Shown: piece by piece, positions 29,555-38,214 of the stretch
Layout: the number at the start of each line of letters is the position of its first letter
How positions within the stretch are numbered: the stretch's first letter is position 1
Assembly (NCBI RefSeq): GCF_002068095.1
Contig: NZ_LWIG01000001.1
Coordinates: 897,372-961,371 of the forward strand
Direction of reading: 5' to 3'
From: Bradyrhizobium sacchari
GTDB lineage: Bacteria > Pseudomonadota > Alphaproteobacteria > Rhizobiales > Xanthobacteraceae
DNA length: 64,000 nt
Notes under the pieces: model-generated
Seen by the model: the letters and a program-made list of their open reading frames with translations, nothing else
What the model was told of the DNA's origin: nothing
The model's database searches: none
Program-made: the position numbers and the translations under genes

Positions 29555-29865
29555 GGGGCGGAAGGCGATTGCCATACTTGCCATACTCTCCGTCATTGCG
29601 AGGAGCCCTTGCGACGAAGCAATCCAGGCTGCCTCTGCGGAAAGATTCTGGATTGCTTCGCTGTGCTCGCAATGAAAATGTGGAGGTAGATGGATGTTAC
29701 ATCCTGCAGCGTGGCCCGGTCAGCTCCGGCGATGTCCGCCACCAGCAGATTGCCGAAACGTAATACGCGCGCCGAACTGATGCACATTGCGCCGGTTTGG
29801 TTTCCCGCTCATATAATGCTGGTAGCTGCCGCACTCCGCGGCGGCGTCGATCTCGGTAGGACCCT
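29555..29865. other. Intergenic region holding a palindromic repeat, no gene
   Basis: 311 bases between the cyclase and terB-like genes. The first third is a family A palindrome; the rest should carry the promoter of the TerB gene. No coding frame is convincing. Confidence 0.6.
29591..29674. repeat. Palindromic repeat family A, copy 1
   Basis: Arms CGTCATTGCGAGGAG...GACGAAGCAATCCAG and TCTGGATTGCTTCGC...GCTCGCAATGA form a long imperfect hairpin. Shares blocks with copies at 39944, 56341, 59476 and 62532. Confidence 0.85.
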
Positions 29866-30354
29866 ATGCTCGACGGCCTGCGCCAATTCATCGCCGACAT
29901 TGTTGGTCCCCAGGCCGGGGATCGCACCTTCGGAGATAGCGATTATCGGCTCGCGGCGACCGCGTTGCTGGTCCACGTGGTCTCGCTGGATGGCCAGCCG
30001 AGCGCGGCCGAGCAGCGCAAGCTGCACAGCCTGATCGAAAGCCATTTCGGGCTCGATCGCGGCACCGCGGATCGCCTGATTGCTGATGCGACCGAGGTCG
30101 AGGGCGATGCGGTCGATCTCTATCATTTCACCAGCGTCATCATGCGTTCGCTCGACGAAGCGGGCCGCAAGCGCATCGTGCAGATGATGTGGGAGCTGGT
30201 CTATGCCGACGGCCAGGTCAGCGAGTTCGAAGACAACGTGGTCTGGCGCGCCTCCGACCTGCTCGGCATCTCCCAGCGCGACCGGATCGATCTCAAGCAC
30301 GCTGTCGCGGAGCGCGCCGGTGGTCAGGTCAATGACAGGGCCGTCGGTGGCTGA
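29866..30354 (+). CDS. TerB family tellurite-resistance-like protein
   Basis: A 162-residue all-helical protein of the TerB/COG4103 type. Typical features are the paired acidic helix-loop motifs SLDGQPSAAEQRKL and YADGQVSEFEDNVVWR, related by internal repeat and thought to bind a metal. Start preceded by TAGGA. Stand-alone TerB genes are common in rhizobia with no proven link to tellurite. Likely cytoplasmic and membrane-associated; function unresolved. Confidence 0.88.
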   Translation: MLDGLRQFIADIVGPQAGDRTFGDSDYRLAATALLVHVVSLDGQPSAAEQRKLHSLIESHFGLDRGTADRLIADATEVEGDAVDLYHFTSVIMRSLDEAGRKRIVQMMWELVYADGQVSEFEDNVVWRASDLLGISQRDRIDLKHAVAERAGGQVNDRAVGG

Positions 30355-30572
30355 TCCCCGTAAGCCGGCCAATGACCGGTCGTCGGATCACATGACGAAA
30401 CTTTAATGTAGGCGATCACCATCCGGATTCGCCCGTAAATTCCCGGGTTTTCCGCACTCCTGATATTCGCTCAAGCGGCCATGCTGCCGGCGCCGCTTGC
30501 CTGTCGCGCACGGCCTATGCTCTCGTTCCGCCCATTGCGGGGCCAAAAAACGTCATTCAAGAGACATTGATC

Positions 30573-31352
30573 GTGACTGAGCGGGTAACGTTGATCACCG
30601 GTGCCTCGGCGGGCATCGGCACGGAGTTGGCGCGTGTGTTTGCCGCCAATGGACATCGTCTCGCGCTGACGGCGCGACGCGCGGACCGGCTCGAGGCGCT
30701 TGCGAACGAGCTCGCCGCCAAGGGCAGCAAGAAGCCGATCGTGATCCTCTGCGATCTGCAGGATGCCGACGCCGGCGACAAGATCGCCGCAGCGCTCAAA
30801 GCCGAAGGCGTCGAGCTCGATCATCTCGTCAACAATGCCGGCTTCGGTGTGTTCGGCGATGCCGTTGAGTGCGACCGCGCCGATCAGATCGGGATCGTCG
30901 ATGTCAACGTGCGGGCGTTGACCGATCTGTCGCTGCGCTTTGCCGATCAACTGATCAGGAACAAGGGCGGACTGCTGAATGTCGGATCGGTCGCCGGCTT
31001 TCTGCCGGGCCCCGGAATGGCCGTCTATTACGCCTCCAAGGCCTATGTGATTTCCTTCACCGAGGCCCTGCGAGCGGAGCTTGCGCCGCATGGCGTTCGC
31101 GTCACCGTGCTTTGCCCGGGGCCGGTTCCCACCGAATTCCAGGCGCGGGCCGGCGTCGGGTCCGGACACGATACGGCCCTGCTCAATGTCTCCGCCGCCG
31201 TGGTTGCACAGCAGGCCTATCGCGGCCTGATGGCCAACAAACGGGCAGTTCTGCCCGGTCTCGGTATCAAGATTGTGCCGTTCGCGCTGCGGTTCTTCCC
31301 GCGCGACTTCATCCTGTCGGCCACCAGCCGGTTTCAGCGGCAGCGGCACTAG
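30573..31352 (+). CDS. Short-chain dehydrogenase/reductase
   Basis: 259 residues from the GTG at 30573 (AAGAG upstream at good spacing); a TTG two codons earlier is too close to the Shine-Dalgarno. A classical SDR with TGASAGIGTELA (cofactor loop), the ARR at the end of strand 2 favouring NADP, NNAGFGVFGD, catalytic Ser in NVGSVAGF, and YYASKAY (Tyr and Lys). PGPVPTEF follows. The hydrophobic C-terminus (GIKIVPFALRFFPRDFILSA) resembles the DltE/YqjQ-like branch that may act on lipid or ketone substrates. Substrate unknown. Confidence 0.92.
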   Translation: MTERVTLITGASAGIGTELARVFAANGHRLALTARRADRLEALANELAAKGSKKPIVILCDLQDADAGDKIAAALKAEGVELDHLVNNAGFGVFGDAVECDRADQIGIVDVNVRALTDLSLRFADQLIRNKGGLLNVGSVAGFLPGPGMAVYYASKAYVISFTEALRAELAPHGVRVTVLCPGPVPTEFQARAGVGSGHDTALLNVSAAVVAQQAYRGLMANKRAVLPGLGIKIVPFALRFFPRDFILSATSRFQRQRH

Positions 31353-31545
31353 ATTTCTTGATTTGACGCGTTTTCTTTGCGCGAACCGGTATCCACTTGG
31401 CTTGAAAACGCTTTGAAGACAGCCCTTCGCGCCCGTAGTGGCCCGGAGCTTGCTTCAATCGAGGGGCGTGTGTGCGCAAACTCACACGATATTAACCTTC
31501 GCTTAGCTATGCTGGCGGCTTGAACCGATAGTACTCGCAGAGGCC

Positions 31546-32340
31546 ATGTCGTTCCGGACGGACAGGATTGGTGGCGCAGAGGTGGTGCCCTTCCCAGGAA
31601 GGACGCCGGGCGCGACCGCCTCCGAAACGAAGTTGCCGGTTCTGATCGTCCTGCACCAGGAATCCTCGACACCCGGCCGCGTCGGCAATGCGTTGCGCGC
31701 GCTCGGTCATCGCCTCGACATCCGCCGTCCCCGCTTCGGCGATCCCCTGCCCGAGACCCTCGACCGGCATGCCGGCGCCGTGTTCTTCGGCGGCCCGATG
31801 AGCGCCAATGATCCCGACGACTACATCCGCCGCGAGATCGACTGGATCGAAATCCCGCTCCGCGAACAGCGGCCGTTCCTCGGCATCTGCCTGGGTGCGC
31901 AAATGCTCGCGATGCAGTTGGGCGCCCGCGTCGCGCCGCATGCGCAGGCGCTCACCCAGATCGGCTACTACCCGATCCGCCCGACGGCGGCGGGACACGC
32001 GCTCTGCCCGGACTGGCCGGCGCAGGTCTATCACTGGCACCGCGAGGGCTTCACGTTGCCCGTTGGTGCCGAGCTGCTTGCGGAAGGCGACGACTTTCCG
32101 ATCCAGGCCTACCGCGCCGGCAATGCCTTCGGCGTGCAATTTCATCCTGACGTGACCTACGCGATGATGCATTGCTGGACCACGCGCGGCTATGACGGCC
32201 TCAGCGCGCCCGGTGCGCGCGAGCGGCATCATCACTTTGCGGACCGCGCCGTGTATGACGCGGCGGAGCGCGCCTGGCTCGATCATTTCATCGACGGCTG
32301 GCTGGCGCGCCGCCCGGTGCTGGCACAAGCCGCCGAGTAA
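31546..32340 (+). CDS. Class I glutamine amidotransferase domain protein
   Basis: 264 residues with a class I glutaminase fold: FFGGPMSANDPDDY, nucleophile Cys in GICLGAQMLA, and VQFHPDVT with the catalytic His. The third triad residue (normally Glu two after His) reads Asp/Val here, so the usual HPE is replaced by HPD. The related stand-alone GuaA-like amidotransferases often hydrolyse gamma-glutamyl compounds. An N-terminal 30-residue extension is not part of the domain. The partner synthase, if any, is not in the neighbourhood. Confidence 0.87.
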   Translation: MSFRTDRIGGAEVVPFPGRTPGATASETKLPVLIVLHQESSTPGRVGNALRALGHRLDIRRPRFGDPLPETLDRHAGAVFFGGPMSANDPDDYIRREIDWIEIPLREQRPFLGICLGAQMLAMQLGARVAPHAQALTQIGYYPIRPTAAGHALCPDWPAQVYHWHREGFTLPVGAELLAEGDDFPIQAYRAGNAFGVQFHPDVTYAMMHCWTTRGYDGLSAPGARERHHHFADRAVYDAAERAWLDHFIDGWLARRPVLAQAAE

Positions 32341-32463
32341 CCCGCGCCCCCGCGCAGGTCCTTCATAAGGCCTTGGCGCAAGTCCTTCTCTCATCCCTGG
32401 ATATGCTAGGCTCGTTCCTAACGAGCGCGCGCAAACGCGTGCCGGCAGCAAAGGGAGAGCGCC

Positions 32464-33276
32464 GTGGCCTACGAACACATTCTCTATGAGGTGAGCGAGA
32501 AGATCGCGACCATCACGCTCAATCGTCCTGACCGCATGAACGCGTGGACGCCGATCATGGAGCGCGATGTGCGTCACGCGATGGAGGCTGCGAGCGCGGA
32601 CGACAATGTCCGCGTCATCGTGCTGACAGGGGCGGGCCGCGCCTTCTGTGCCGGCGCGGACATGGATGCGCTGAAGGGCCTCGATCCCGATGACGTCAGG
32701 CGCGCATCGAATTTGCCGCCGTTCGACATGAATCGCCGGCCCGACTGGCAAACGCGTTACGGCTTCTATCCGTCGATCGGAAAGCCCGTCATCGCCATGC
32801 TCAACGGCGCGACCGCCGGCATCGGTCTCGTCCACGCGCTCTATTGCGATTTGCGCTTTGCCGCCGACGACACCGTGTTCACCACGGCCTTCGCGCGGCG
32901 CGGCCTGATCGCCGAGCACGGCATCAGCTGGATGCTGCCGCGCATCGTCGGCCACGCCAACGCGATGGACCTGTTGCTCTCGGCGCGTCGTGTTTCGAGC
33001 GAGGAGGCGCTGCGGATCGGACTGGTCAACCGGCTCTGCTCGCCCGAGAAGCTGCGCGAGGAGACCTATGCCTATGCGCGCGACCTCGCCGATTTCGTCT
33101 CGCCGAGCGCGATGGCCGTGATCAAGCGCCAGCTGTACGAGGTGCCGTTCCAGACCCTGGCCGAGGCGACGATGGAGGCCAACAGGGCAATGATGGTGGC
33201 GCTGGCGGGCAGCGATTTCCGGGAGGGGGTGGCAAGCTTCCTGGAAAAGCGGCCGCCAAGGTTTACAGGGAGGTAG
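32464..33276 (+). CDS. Enoyl-CoA hydratase/isomerase family protein
   Basis: A 270-residue crotonase-fold enzyme. CAGADMDAL forms the first oxyanion-hole strand; the second is in GATAGIGLVHALYCDLRFA; the position of the catalytic glutamates is within GLIAEHGISWMLPRIVG, where one Glu is present. Begins with GTG at 32464 after GGGAGAG. The IAEHG pattern is seen in crotonases with various activities, so the exact reaction cannot be set. Probably in fatty-acid or aromatic-acid breakdown. Downstream is tRNA-Ala on the other strand. Confidence 0.9.
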   Translation: MAYEHILYEVSEKIATITLNRPDRMNAWTPIMERDVRHAMEAASADDNVRVIVLTGAGRAFCAGADMDALKGLDPDDVRRASNLPPFDMNRRPDWQTRYGFYPSIGKPVIAMLNGATAGIGLVHALYCDLRFAADDTVFTTAFARRGLIAEHGISWMLPRIVGHANAMDLLLSARRVSSEEALRIGLVNRLCSPEKLREETYAYARDLADFVSPSAMAVIKRQLYEVPFQTLAEATMEANRAMMVALAGSDFREGVASFLEKRPPRFTGR

Positions 33277-33362
33277 GGGGCAGATTTGCGGAACAAGTCC
33301 GCAGTCGCCCTTCGGGCTGTGGCGGGACAGCCTTCGCTCACTTCGCTACGGGAGAGTAGGGC

Positions 33363-33438
<76 letters not shown>

Positions 33439-33643
33439 TTTGCTGGCCGCTCTGGTAAACGCGGCCGACAACCGGGCGCCATTTAAGTCCCTGCCGAGGT
33501 CAAGTCAAGGACGGGCGTAACCCGGTTTTAGCCATTCCGGTGCCCGAACTTCCCTTGTTTGGGCCAGGGGGAACCGATATCTAGCAAAAGGCGTCACTCC
33601 CGACCGTAGCCAGAGTTTTCATAAGCCAGAGGCCTCATAAGCC

Positions 33644-33934
33644 ATGCGTGCCGTTCTCGACATCGTTATCATCGTGCTCGACCTCTACGTCTGGCTGCTG
33701 ATCGCCTCCGCGATCCTGTCCTGGCTGATCGCCTTCAACGTCGTGAACACGCGCAACCAGTTCGTGTCGGCGGTGGCGGAGTTCCTGTACCGCATCACCG
33801 AGCCGCTGCTGGCGCCGATTCGCAATTTCCTGCCCAGCCTCGGCGGCCTCGACATCTCGCCGATCATCCTGATCCTGATCATCATGTTCATCGAGCGGGT
33901 GATCCTGTACTACATCTACCCGAACGTGATCTGA
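33644..33934 (+). CDS. YggT family membrane protein
   Basis: 96 residues with two membrane helices: [25 protein letters not shown] and [22 protein letters not shown], joined by the conserved amphipathic middle [27 protein letters not shown]. This matches YggT/YlmG, which helps in cell division or membrane organisation in bacteria and plastids. First in a short plus-strand run with DUF167 (gap 15 bases) and folD. Confidence 0.93.
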   Translation: MRAVLDIVIIVLDLYVWLLIASAILSWLIAFNVVNTRNQFVSAVAEFLYRITEPLLAPIRNFLPSLGGLDISPIILILIIMFIERVILYYIYPNVI

Positions 33935-33949
33935 GCAGGCTGGAGCGCA

Positions 33950-34309
33950 TTGGTCGCGAAAGAGGCTGGCAAGGAACCCTGGCGCTATTCGGCCTCGGGA
34001 ATCAGCATCGCGCTGCGGGTGACGCCGCGCGGCGGCCGCGACGACATCGACGGGATCGAGCAATTGGCCGACGGCCGCAGCGTGCTGAAGGTGCGGGTGC
34101 GCGCCATTGCCGATGGCGGCGAGGCCAACAAGGCCGTTCTGGTGCTGTTGGCGAAGTCGCTTGGCGTGCCCAAGGCCAGCGTCAGGCTCCTGTCGGGGGC
34201 GACGTCGCGGCTGAAACAGATCGCGGTTGACGGCGATCCGGCGCGGCTGGGTGAAGCCCTGCGCCAGCTCGTCCGAGCCAAAGCGGCAGACGCCAAATCG
34301 ACAGACTGA
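33950..34309 (+). CDS. DUF167 (YggU) family protein
   Basis: 119 residues from a TTG start (GGAG five bases upstream). The YggU core is clear: LRVTPRGGRDDIDG, LKVRVRAIADGGEANKAVLVLLAKSLGVPKASVRLLSGATSR. The genes for YggT and YggU are adjacent in many bacteria. Small cytoplasmic protein of unknown function. It ends nine bases before the folD start, so these three genes form an operon. Confidence 0.93.
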   Translation: MVAKEAGKEPWRYSASGISIALRVTPRGGRDDIDGIEQLADGRSVLKVRVRAIADGGEANKAVLVLLAKSLGVPKASVRLLSGATSRLKQIAVDGDPARLGEALRQLVRAKAADAKSTD

Positions 34310-34318
34310 GGAACTGAC

Positions 34319-35203
34319 ATGACCGCCAAGATCATCGATGGAAAAGTCATTGCCGCGGATCTGCGTGCCCGCGTCACCGACGAGGTCGCCCGGGTCAAGC
34401 GCGAGCACAATCTGGTGCCGGGCCTGGCGGTGGTCCTGGTCGGCAACGACCCTGCCAGCGAGGTCTATGTCCGCTCCAAGCACACCCAGACCCAGGCCGC
34501 CGGCATGGCTTCGTTCGAGCACAAGCTGCCGGCCGATGTCTCGCAGGCGGACTTGCTGGCCGTCGTCGCAAAGCTCAACCGCGATCCCGCCGTGCACGGC
34601 ATTCTGGTGCAACTGCCGCTGCCGAAGGGCCTCAACACCGAGGCCGTCATCAACGCCATCGATCCCGCCAAGGACGTCGACGGGCTGCATCCGAACAATG
34701 CCGGCCGGCTTGCGGGCGGCTTCGAGGCGCTCTCGCCCTGCACGCCGCTCGGCTCGATCATTTTGACCAAAAGCGTGCATGCCTCGCTCGAGGGCATGAA
34801 TGCCATCGTGATCGGCCGCTCCAATCTGGTCGGCCGGCCGCTGGTGCAGTTGCTGCTGAACGAGAACGCCACGGTGACGATTGCGCATTCGCGCTCGCGC
34901 GATCTGCCGGATCTCGTGAAGCGCGCCGACCTCGTCTATGCCGCGGTCGGCAAGCCGGAGATGGTCCGCGGCGACTGGCTGAAGCCGGGTGCGACCGTGA
35001 TCGACATCGGCATCAACCGCATCCCGAAGGAGGATGGCAAGACGCGCCTTGTCGGCGACGTCGCCTACCAGGAAGCGCTTGGCGTTGCCGGCGCCATCAC
35101 GCCGGTGCCGGGCGGTGTCGGCCAGATGACGGTAGCGTGCTTGCTGGTGAATACGCTGCGCGCGGCCTGCGCGATCGGCGGTTTGCCGAAGCCGGCGGTG
35201 TAG
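34319..35203 (+). CDS. folD: Bifunctional methylenetetrahydrofolate dehydrogenase / methenyltetrahydrofolate cyclohydrolase
   Basis: Interconverts 5,10-methylene-, 5,10-methenyl- and 10-formyl-tetrahydrofolate for purine and formyl-Met supply. 294 residues, the usual length. Conserved elements: [14 protein letters not shown] (catalytic Lys), [28 protein letters not shown], and the cofactor loop [17 protein letters not shown], then [18 protein letters not shown] at 34319. Last in the yggT-yggU-folD run and followed by a large inverted repeat that may end the transcript. Confidence 0.97.
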   Translation: MTAKIIDGKVIAADLRARVTDEVARVKREHNLVPGLAVVLVGNDPASEVYVRSKHTQTQAAGMASFEHKLPADVSQADLLAVVAKLNRDPAVHGILVQLPLPKGLNTEAVINAIDPAKDVDGLHPNNAGRLAGGFEALSPCTPLGSIILTKSVHASLEGMNAIVIGRSNLVGRPLVQLLLNENATVTIAHSRSRDLPDLVKRADLVYAAVGKPEMVRGDWLKPGATVIDIGINRIPKEDGKTRLVGDVAYQEALGVAGAITPVPGGVGQMTVACLLVNTLRAACAIGGLPKPAV

Positions 35204-35212
35204 GCTTTCTTC

Positions 35213-35349
35213 ACCTCACCCCGCTTGCGGGGAGAGGTCGGATTGCGAAGCAATCCGGCTGAGGGGGACTCTCCGCGAGTCAGCTGTCACCGTCCTCGCG
35301 GAGAGTCCCCCTCAACCCGACCCTCTCCCCGCAAGCGGGGCGAGGGGGA
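35213..35349. repeat. Large palindromic repeat family C, copy 1
   Basis: Outer arms CACCCCGCTTGCGGGGAGAG and CTCTCCCCGCAAGCGGGG, inner arms GGGGGACTCTCCGCGAG / CTCGCGGAGAGTCCCCC. A very long stable hairpin in the gap between convergent folD and ppa. A divergent second copy is at 46270-46423. Confidence 0.85.
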
Positions 35350-35352
35350 AGC

Positions 35353-35889
35353 TCAGCCCTTCTTCTTCTTCTCGCGCTCGATGCCTTCGAGGATCAGCTT
35401 GTGGGCTTCCTCCGGGCCGCCCCAGCGCAGGATCTTCACCCACTTGCCCTTCTCGAGATCCTTGTAGTGCTCGAAGAAGTGCTGGATCTGCTGCAGCGTG
35501 ATGTCGGGCAGGTCAGAGTACGACTTCACCTTGTCGTAGCGCTGCGTCAGCTTCGACGATGGCACCGCCAGGATCTTCTCGTCGCCGCCGGCCTCGTCCT
35601 CCATGAACAGCACGCCGACCGGGCGCACGCTCATGACGGCGCCGGGGATGATGGCGCGGGTGTTGATGATCAGCACGTCGCAGGGGTCGCCGTCGTCGGA
35701 CAGCGTGTGCGGGATGAAGCCATAGTTACCGGGGTAACGCATCGGCGTGTACAGGAAGCGGTCCACCACCAGCGTGCCGGCTTCCTTGTCCATCTCGTAC
35801 TTGATCGGTTCACCGCCCACGGGGACTTCGATGACGACGTTGACGTCTTGGGGGACGTTTTTTCCGATCGAGATAGCATCGATACGCAT
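35353..35889 (-). CDS. ppa: Inorganic pyrophosphatase (family I)
   Basis: Hydrolyses pyrophosphate and pulls biosynthetic reactions forward. 178 residues, typical for bacterial soluble PPase. Conserved metal-binding block [45 protein letters not shown] and [14 protein letters not shown]. The C-terminus ends in a Lys-rich tail (EREKKKKG). Start ATG at 35889. Monocistronic, with a long hairpin downstream. Confidence 0.97.
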   Translation of the reverse strand: MRIDAISIGKNVPQDVNVVIEVPVGGEPIKYEMDKEAGTLVVDRFLYTPMRYPGNYGFIPHTLSDDGDPCDVLIINTRAIIPGAVMSVRPVGVLFMEDEAGGDEKILAVPSSKLTQRYDKVKSYSDLPDITLQQIQHFFEHYKDLEKGKWVKILRWGGPEEAHKLILEGIEREKKKKG

Positions 35890-36066
35890 TCAAGGCTCCG
35901 TTATTGCCGAGGTTAAATCGCGCCCGGCAGCGATTTTGGCGCTGTCATACGCGGGCTTGGCCCGTCAATCCATCGTGTTTTTTGAAATAATGAATCCAGC
36001 GATCACCGGCGCAAAAGGCGGGCGGTATCGCAGGAAGGAAAGCGCTGCCGGCTGGACTTCAGCAGC

Positions 36067-36576
36067 TCAATTGGTCCAAGCGAAGGCAACCTTGTCGAGC
36101 GACTTCGGCCCGAAACGCTCCGAAGAGCGCGCCACCATGCGGCCGCCCAGGGCACGGTAGAATTCGGTGGCCGGATCGTTGTCCGAGAGCGCCCACACCA
36201 CCATGCTCTTGAGGCCGCTCTGCATCAGGTCGCGGCGGGCGGCGGCGAACAGGCGGCGGCCGAAGCCGAGGCCCTGAAACTCGGGGCGCAAATAGAGTTC
36301 GTAGATCTCGCCGTCAAAGTGCAGGCTGCGCGCGCGGTTGCGACCGTAATTGGCATAGCCCGCGATCTTGTCGCCGAACACCAGCACGCTGACGCGGCTG
36401 CCTTTGCGAATCGCGCTGTCCCACCACTGCGGACCGCGGCGGTTGATCAGTTTCTCCAGCTCGGCGCCGGGAATGATGCCCTGATAAGCCGAACGCCAGG
36501 CTTCGTCATGCGTCGATGCCACCGCAGTTGCATCTGCGGCCTTGGCCGGCCGGACCTCGATCAGGGTTGTGCTCAT
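36067..36576 (-). CDS. GNAT family N-acetyltransferase
   Basis: A 169-residue GCN5-related acetyltransferase. Begins MSTTLIEVRPAKAADATAVASTH. The acetyl-CoA pyrophosphate loop is at RPEFQGLGFGRRLFAAAR (QGLGFG), and the C-terminal NDPATEFYRALGGRMV is the usual end of the fold. An in-frame extension of 12 residues upstream is possible but runs toward the promoter. Substrate unknown. Confidence 0.9.
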   Translation of the reverse strand: MSTTLIEVRPAKAADATAVASTHDEAWRSAYQGIIPGAELEKLINRRGPQWWDSAIRKGSRVSVLVFGDKIAGYANYGRNRARSLHFDGEIYELYLRPEFQGLGFGRRLFAAARRDLMQSGLKSMVVWALSDNDPATEFYRALGGRMVARSSERFGPKSLDKVAFAWTN

Positions 36577-36842
36577 AGACGCGATCAAACCAAGTCGCCG
36601 CGCCGGCGGCAAGACCTATCGTTAATTATCGGTTAACCTGTGGACTTTCTGCATCAGTAATATGGCCGTGTTGTCCCGAAAGAGGACAGGACGCTGCCTT
36701 GAACGGCAACCGCCTGCCATACGTCGGTGCAAAACCTGTGTTGTGGCAACCAACGAACGGCAATGGCAGCGCAGAAAGTCCGCCCAGAATGATTCGTTCC
36801 TACTAGTCTGGCGGTGCTGTCCGTGCTCGCCTTTGGCCATTC
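36577..36842. other. Divergent intergenic region, no gene seen
   Basis: 266 bases between the GNAT gene and the hydrolase operon. It is relatively AT-rich around 36620-36660 (TTAATTATCGGTTAACC) and probably carries both promoters. Confidence 0.5.
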
Positions 36843-37742
36843 ATGCGGCTCTTCAACATCCTTGCGCTCCTGCCTCTGCTGACCCTGCTGACCGCGTCGC
36901 CTCTGTGCGCCCAGGTCACGTTCGGTGCATCGGGTGTGGAAGGCGAGCCGTTTCGCCGGCAGGAATGGCGCGTGCCCTCGCCGGAAGCCGGCCTCGCCGC
37001 GCATGCGTTGCTGTTTCGCCCCACCGGCGCCGGTCCATTCCGGCTTGCGATCATCGCGCATGCCTCGACGCAGAATGCGCTGCGTCGTGCGCAAATGCCG
37101 CAACCGGAATACCGCGCGCTCGCGGCGTTTCTGGTCGCGCGCGGGTTTGCCGTGCTGGTGCCGGAGCGGCTCGGCCACGGCGCGACCGGTGGCCGCTATC
37201 TCGAGGACCAGGGCGGCTGTGACGAGGCGGATTATGCGCGTTCCGGCCGGGCGACGGCCGAAGAAATCTCGCTCGCGCTGGACTATTTGCGCAAGCAGGA
37301 TTTCGTCCGCAAGGATGCCGCCATCGTGATCGGCCATTCCGCCGGTGGTTGGGGCGCGCTGGCGCTTGCGACTGCCGATCCAAAGGCGATTTCCGCGATC
37401 ATCGCGTTTGCGGCCGGGCGCGGCGGCCACGCCAATGGCGAGCCGAACCGGATCTGTGCGCCGCATGCGCTTGTGGCGGCGGCGACCGACTTTGGCAAAG
37501 CCGCGCGAATCCCCGTCACATGGCTCGTCGCAGGCAATGACAGCTATTTCGCCCCGGCTTTCTCGAGTTCGCTCGCGGAGGCCTTTCGCCGCGCCGGCGG
37601 GAAGGTCGATTTCCGCACATTGCCCGCCGCGGGCGGCGAGGGGCATGGGATGATCGAGACGGAAGCCGGCGTGAAAGCCGCGGGCGCCGAACTCGAACGT
37701 GCGCTGAACCCATCGAAGCCAATGGCGACCAAGAAGCCATGA
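36843..37742 (+). CDS. Secreted alpha/beta hydrolase (dienelactone-hydrolase-like)
   Basis: 299 residues with a signal peptide (MRLFNILALLPLLTLLTASPLCA). Hydrolase-fold triad candidates: Ser in VIGHSAGGWG, Asp in LVAGNDSYF, His in GEGHGMIE, all in the expected order and spacing. Similar to DLH/PET-hydrolase-like carboxylesterases. The stop overlaps the next start as ATGA. First gene of the four-gene unit 36843-39941. Substrate unknown. Confidence 0.85.
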   Translation: MRLFNILALLPLLTLLTASPLCAQVTFGASGVEGEPFRRQEWRVPSPEAGLAAHALLFRPTGAGPFRLAIIAHASTQNALRRAQMPQPEYRALAAFLVARGFAVLVPERLGHGATGGRYLEDQGGCDEADYARSGRATAEEISLALDYLRKQDFVRKDAAIVIGHSAGGWGALALATADPKAISAIIAFAAGRGGHANGEPNRICAPHALVAAATDFGKAARIPVTWLVAGNDSYFAPAFSSSLAEAFRRAGGKVDFRTLPAAGGEGHGMIETEAGVKAAGAELERALNPSKPMATKKP

Positions 37743-38206
37743 CGCTGTATTTCCTGGTCAAATATCTGCATGTGTTCGGCGCCATCGTCATCCTCGGCAC
37801 CGGGACCGGCATCGCCTTCTTCATGCTGATGGCCCATCGCACGCGCGATGCCGAGTTCATCGCGCGCACCGCTTCAGTGGTGGTGATCGCGGATGCGATC
37901 TTCACGCTGTCGGCGGTGATCCTCCAGCCGGTCAGCGGCGGCTTGCTGATGATGCTGTCGGCAACGTCGATCGCCGAACGCTGGATTCTCGCTTCGCTCG
38001 CGCTCTACGCTGTCGCGGGCCTGTTCTGGATTCCCGTGGTGTTCATGCAGATCGAGATGCGCGACCTCGCGCGCAAGGCTGCCGATCAGCGCGCCGCTTT
38101 GCCGGAGCGCTACTTCATCCTGTTCCGCCGCTGGTTCGCGTTCGGCTTCCCGGGCTTCGGCGCGACGATGGCGATCCTGTGGCTGATGGTCGCCAAGCCG
38201 TTTTGA
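37739..38206 (+). CDS. DUF2269 family integral membrane protein
   Basis: 155 residues, four hydrophobic helices: YLHVFGAIVILGTGTGIAFFML, ASVVVIADAIFTLSAVILQP, ILASLALYAVAGLFWIPVVFMQI and FGFPGFGATMAILWLMVAKPF. Conserved opening with a His in the first helix (LVKYLHVFGA), typical of DUF2269 proteins, some of which may bind heme. Coupled by 4-base overlap to the hydrolase. Function unknown. Confidence 0.88.
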   Translation: MTLYFLVKYLHVFGAIVILGTGTGIAFFMLMAHRTRDAEFIARTASVVVIADAIFTLSAVILQPVSGGLLMMLSATSIAERWILASLALYAVAGLFWIPVVFMQIEMRDLARKAADQRAALPERYFILFRRWFAFGFPGFGATMAILWLMVAKPF

Positions 38207-38214
38207 GAGACGCG

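Noticed and set aside
35213..35349. Repeat array as CRISPR
   Set aside because: It is one nested inverted repeat, not regularly spaced direct repeats with spacers, and no cas genes are present.
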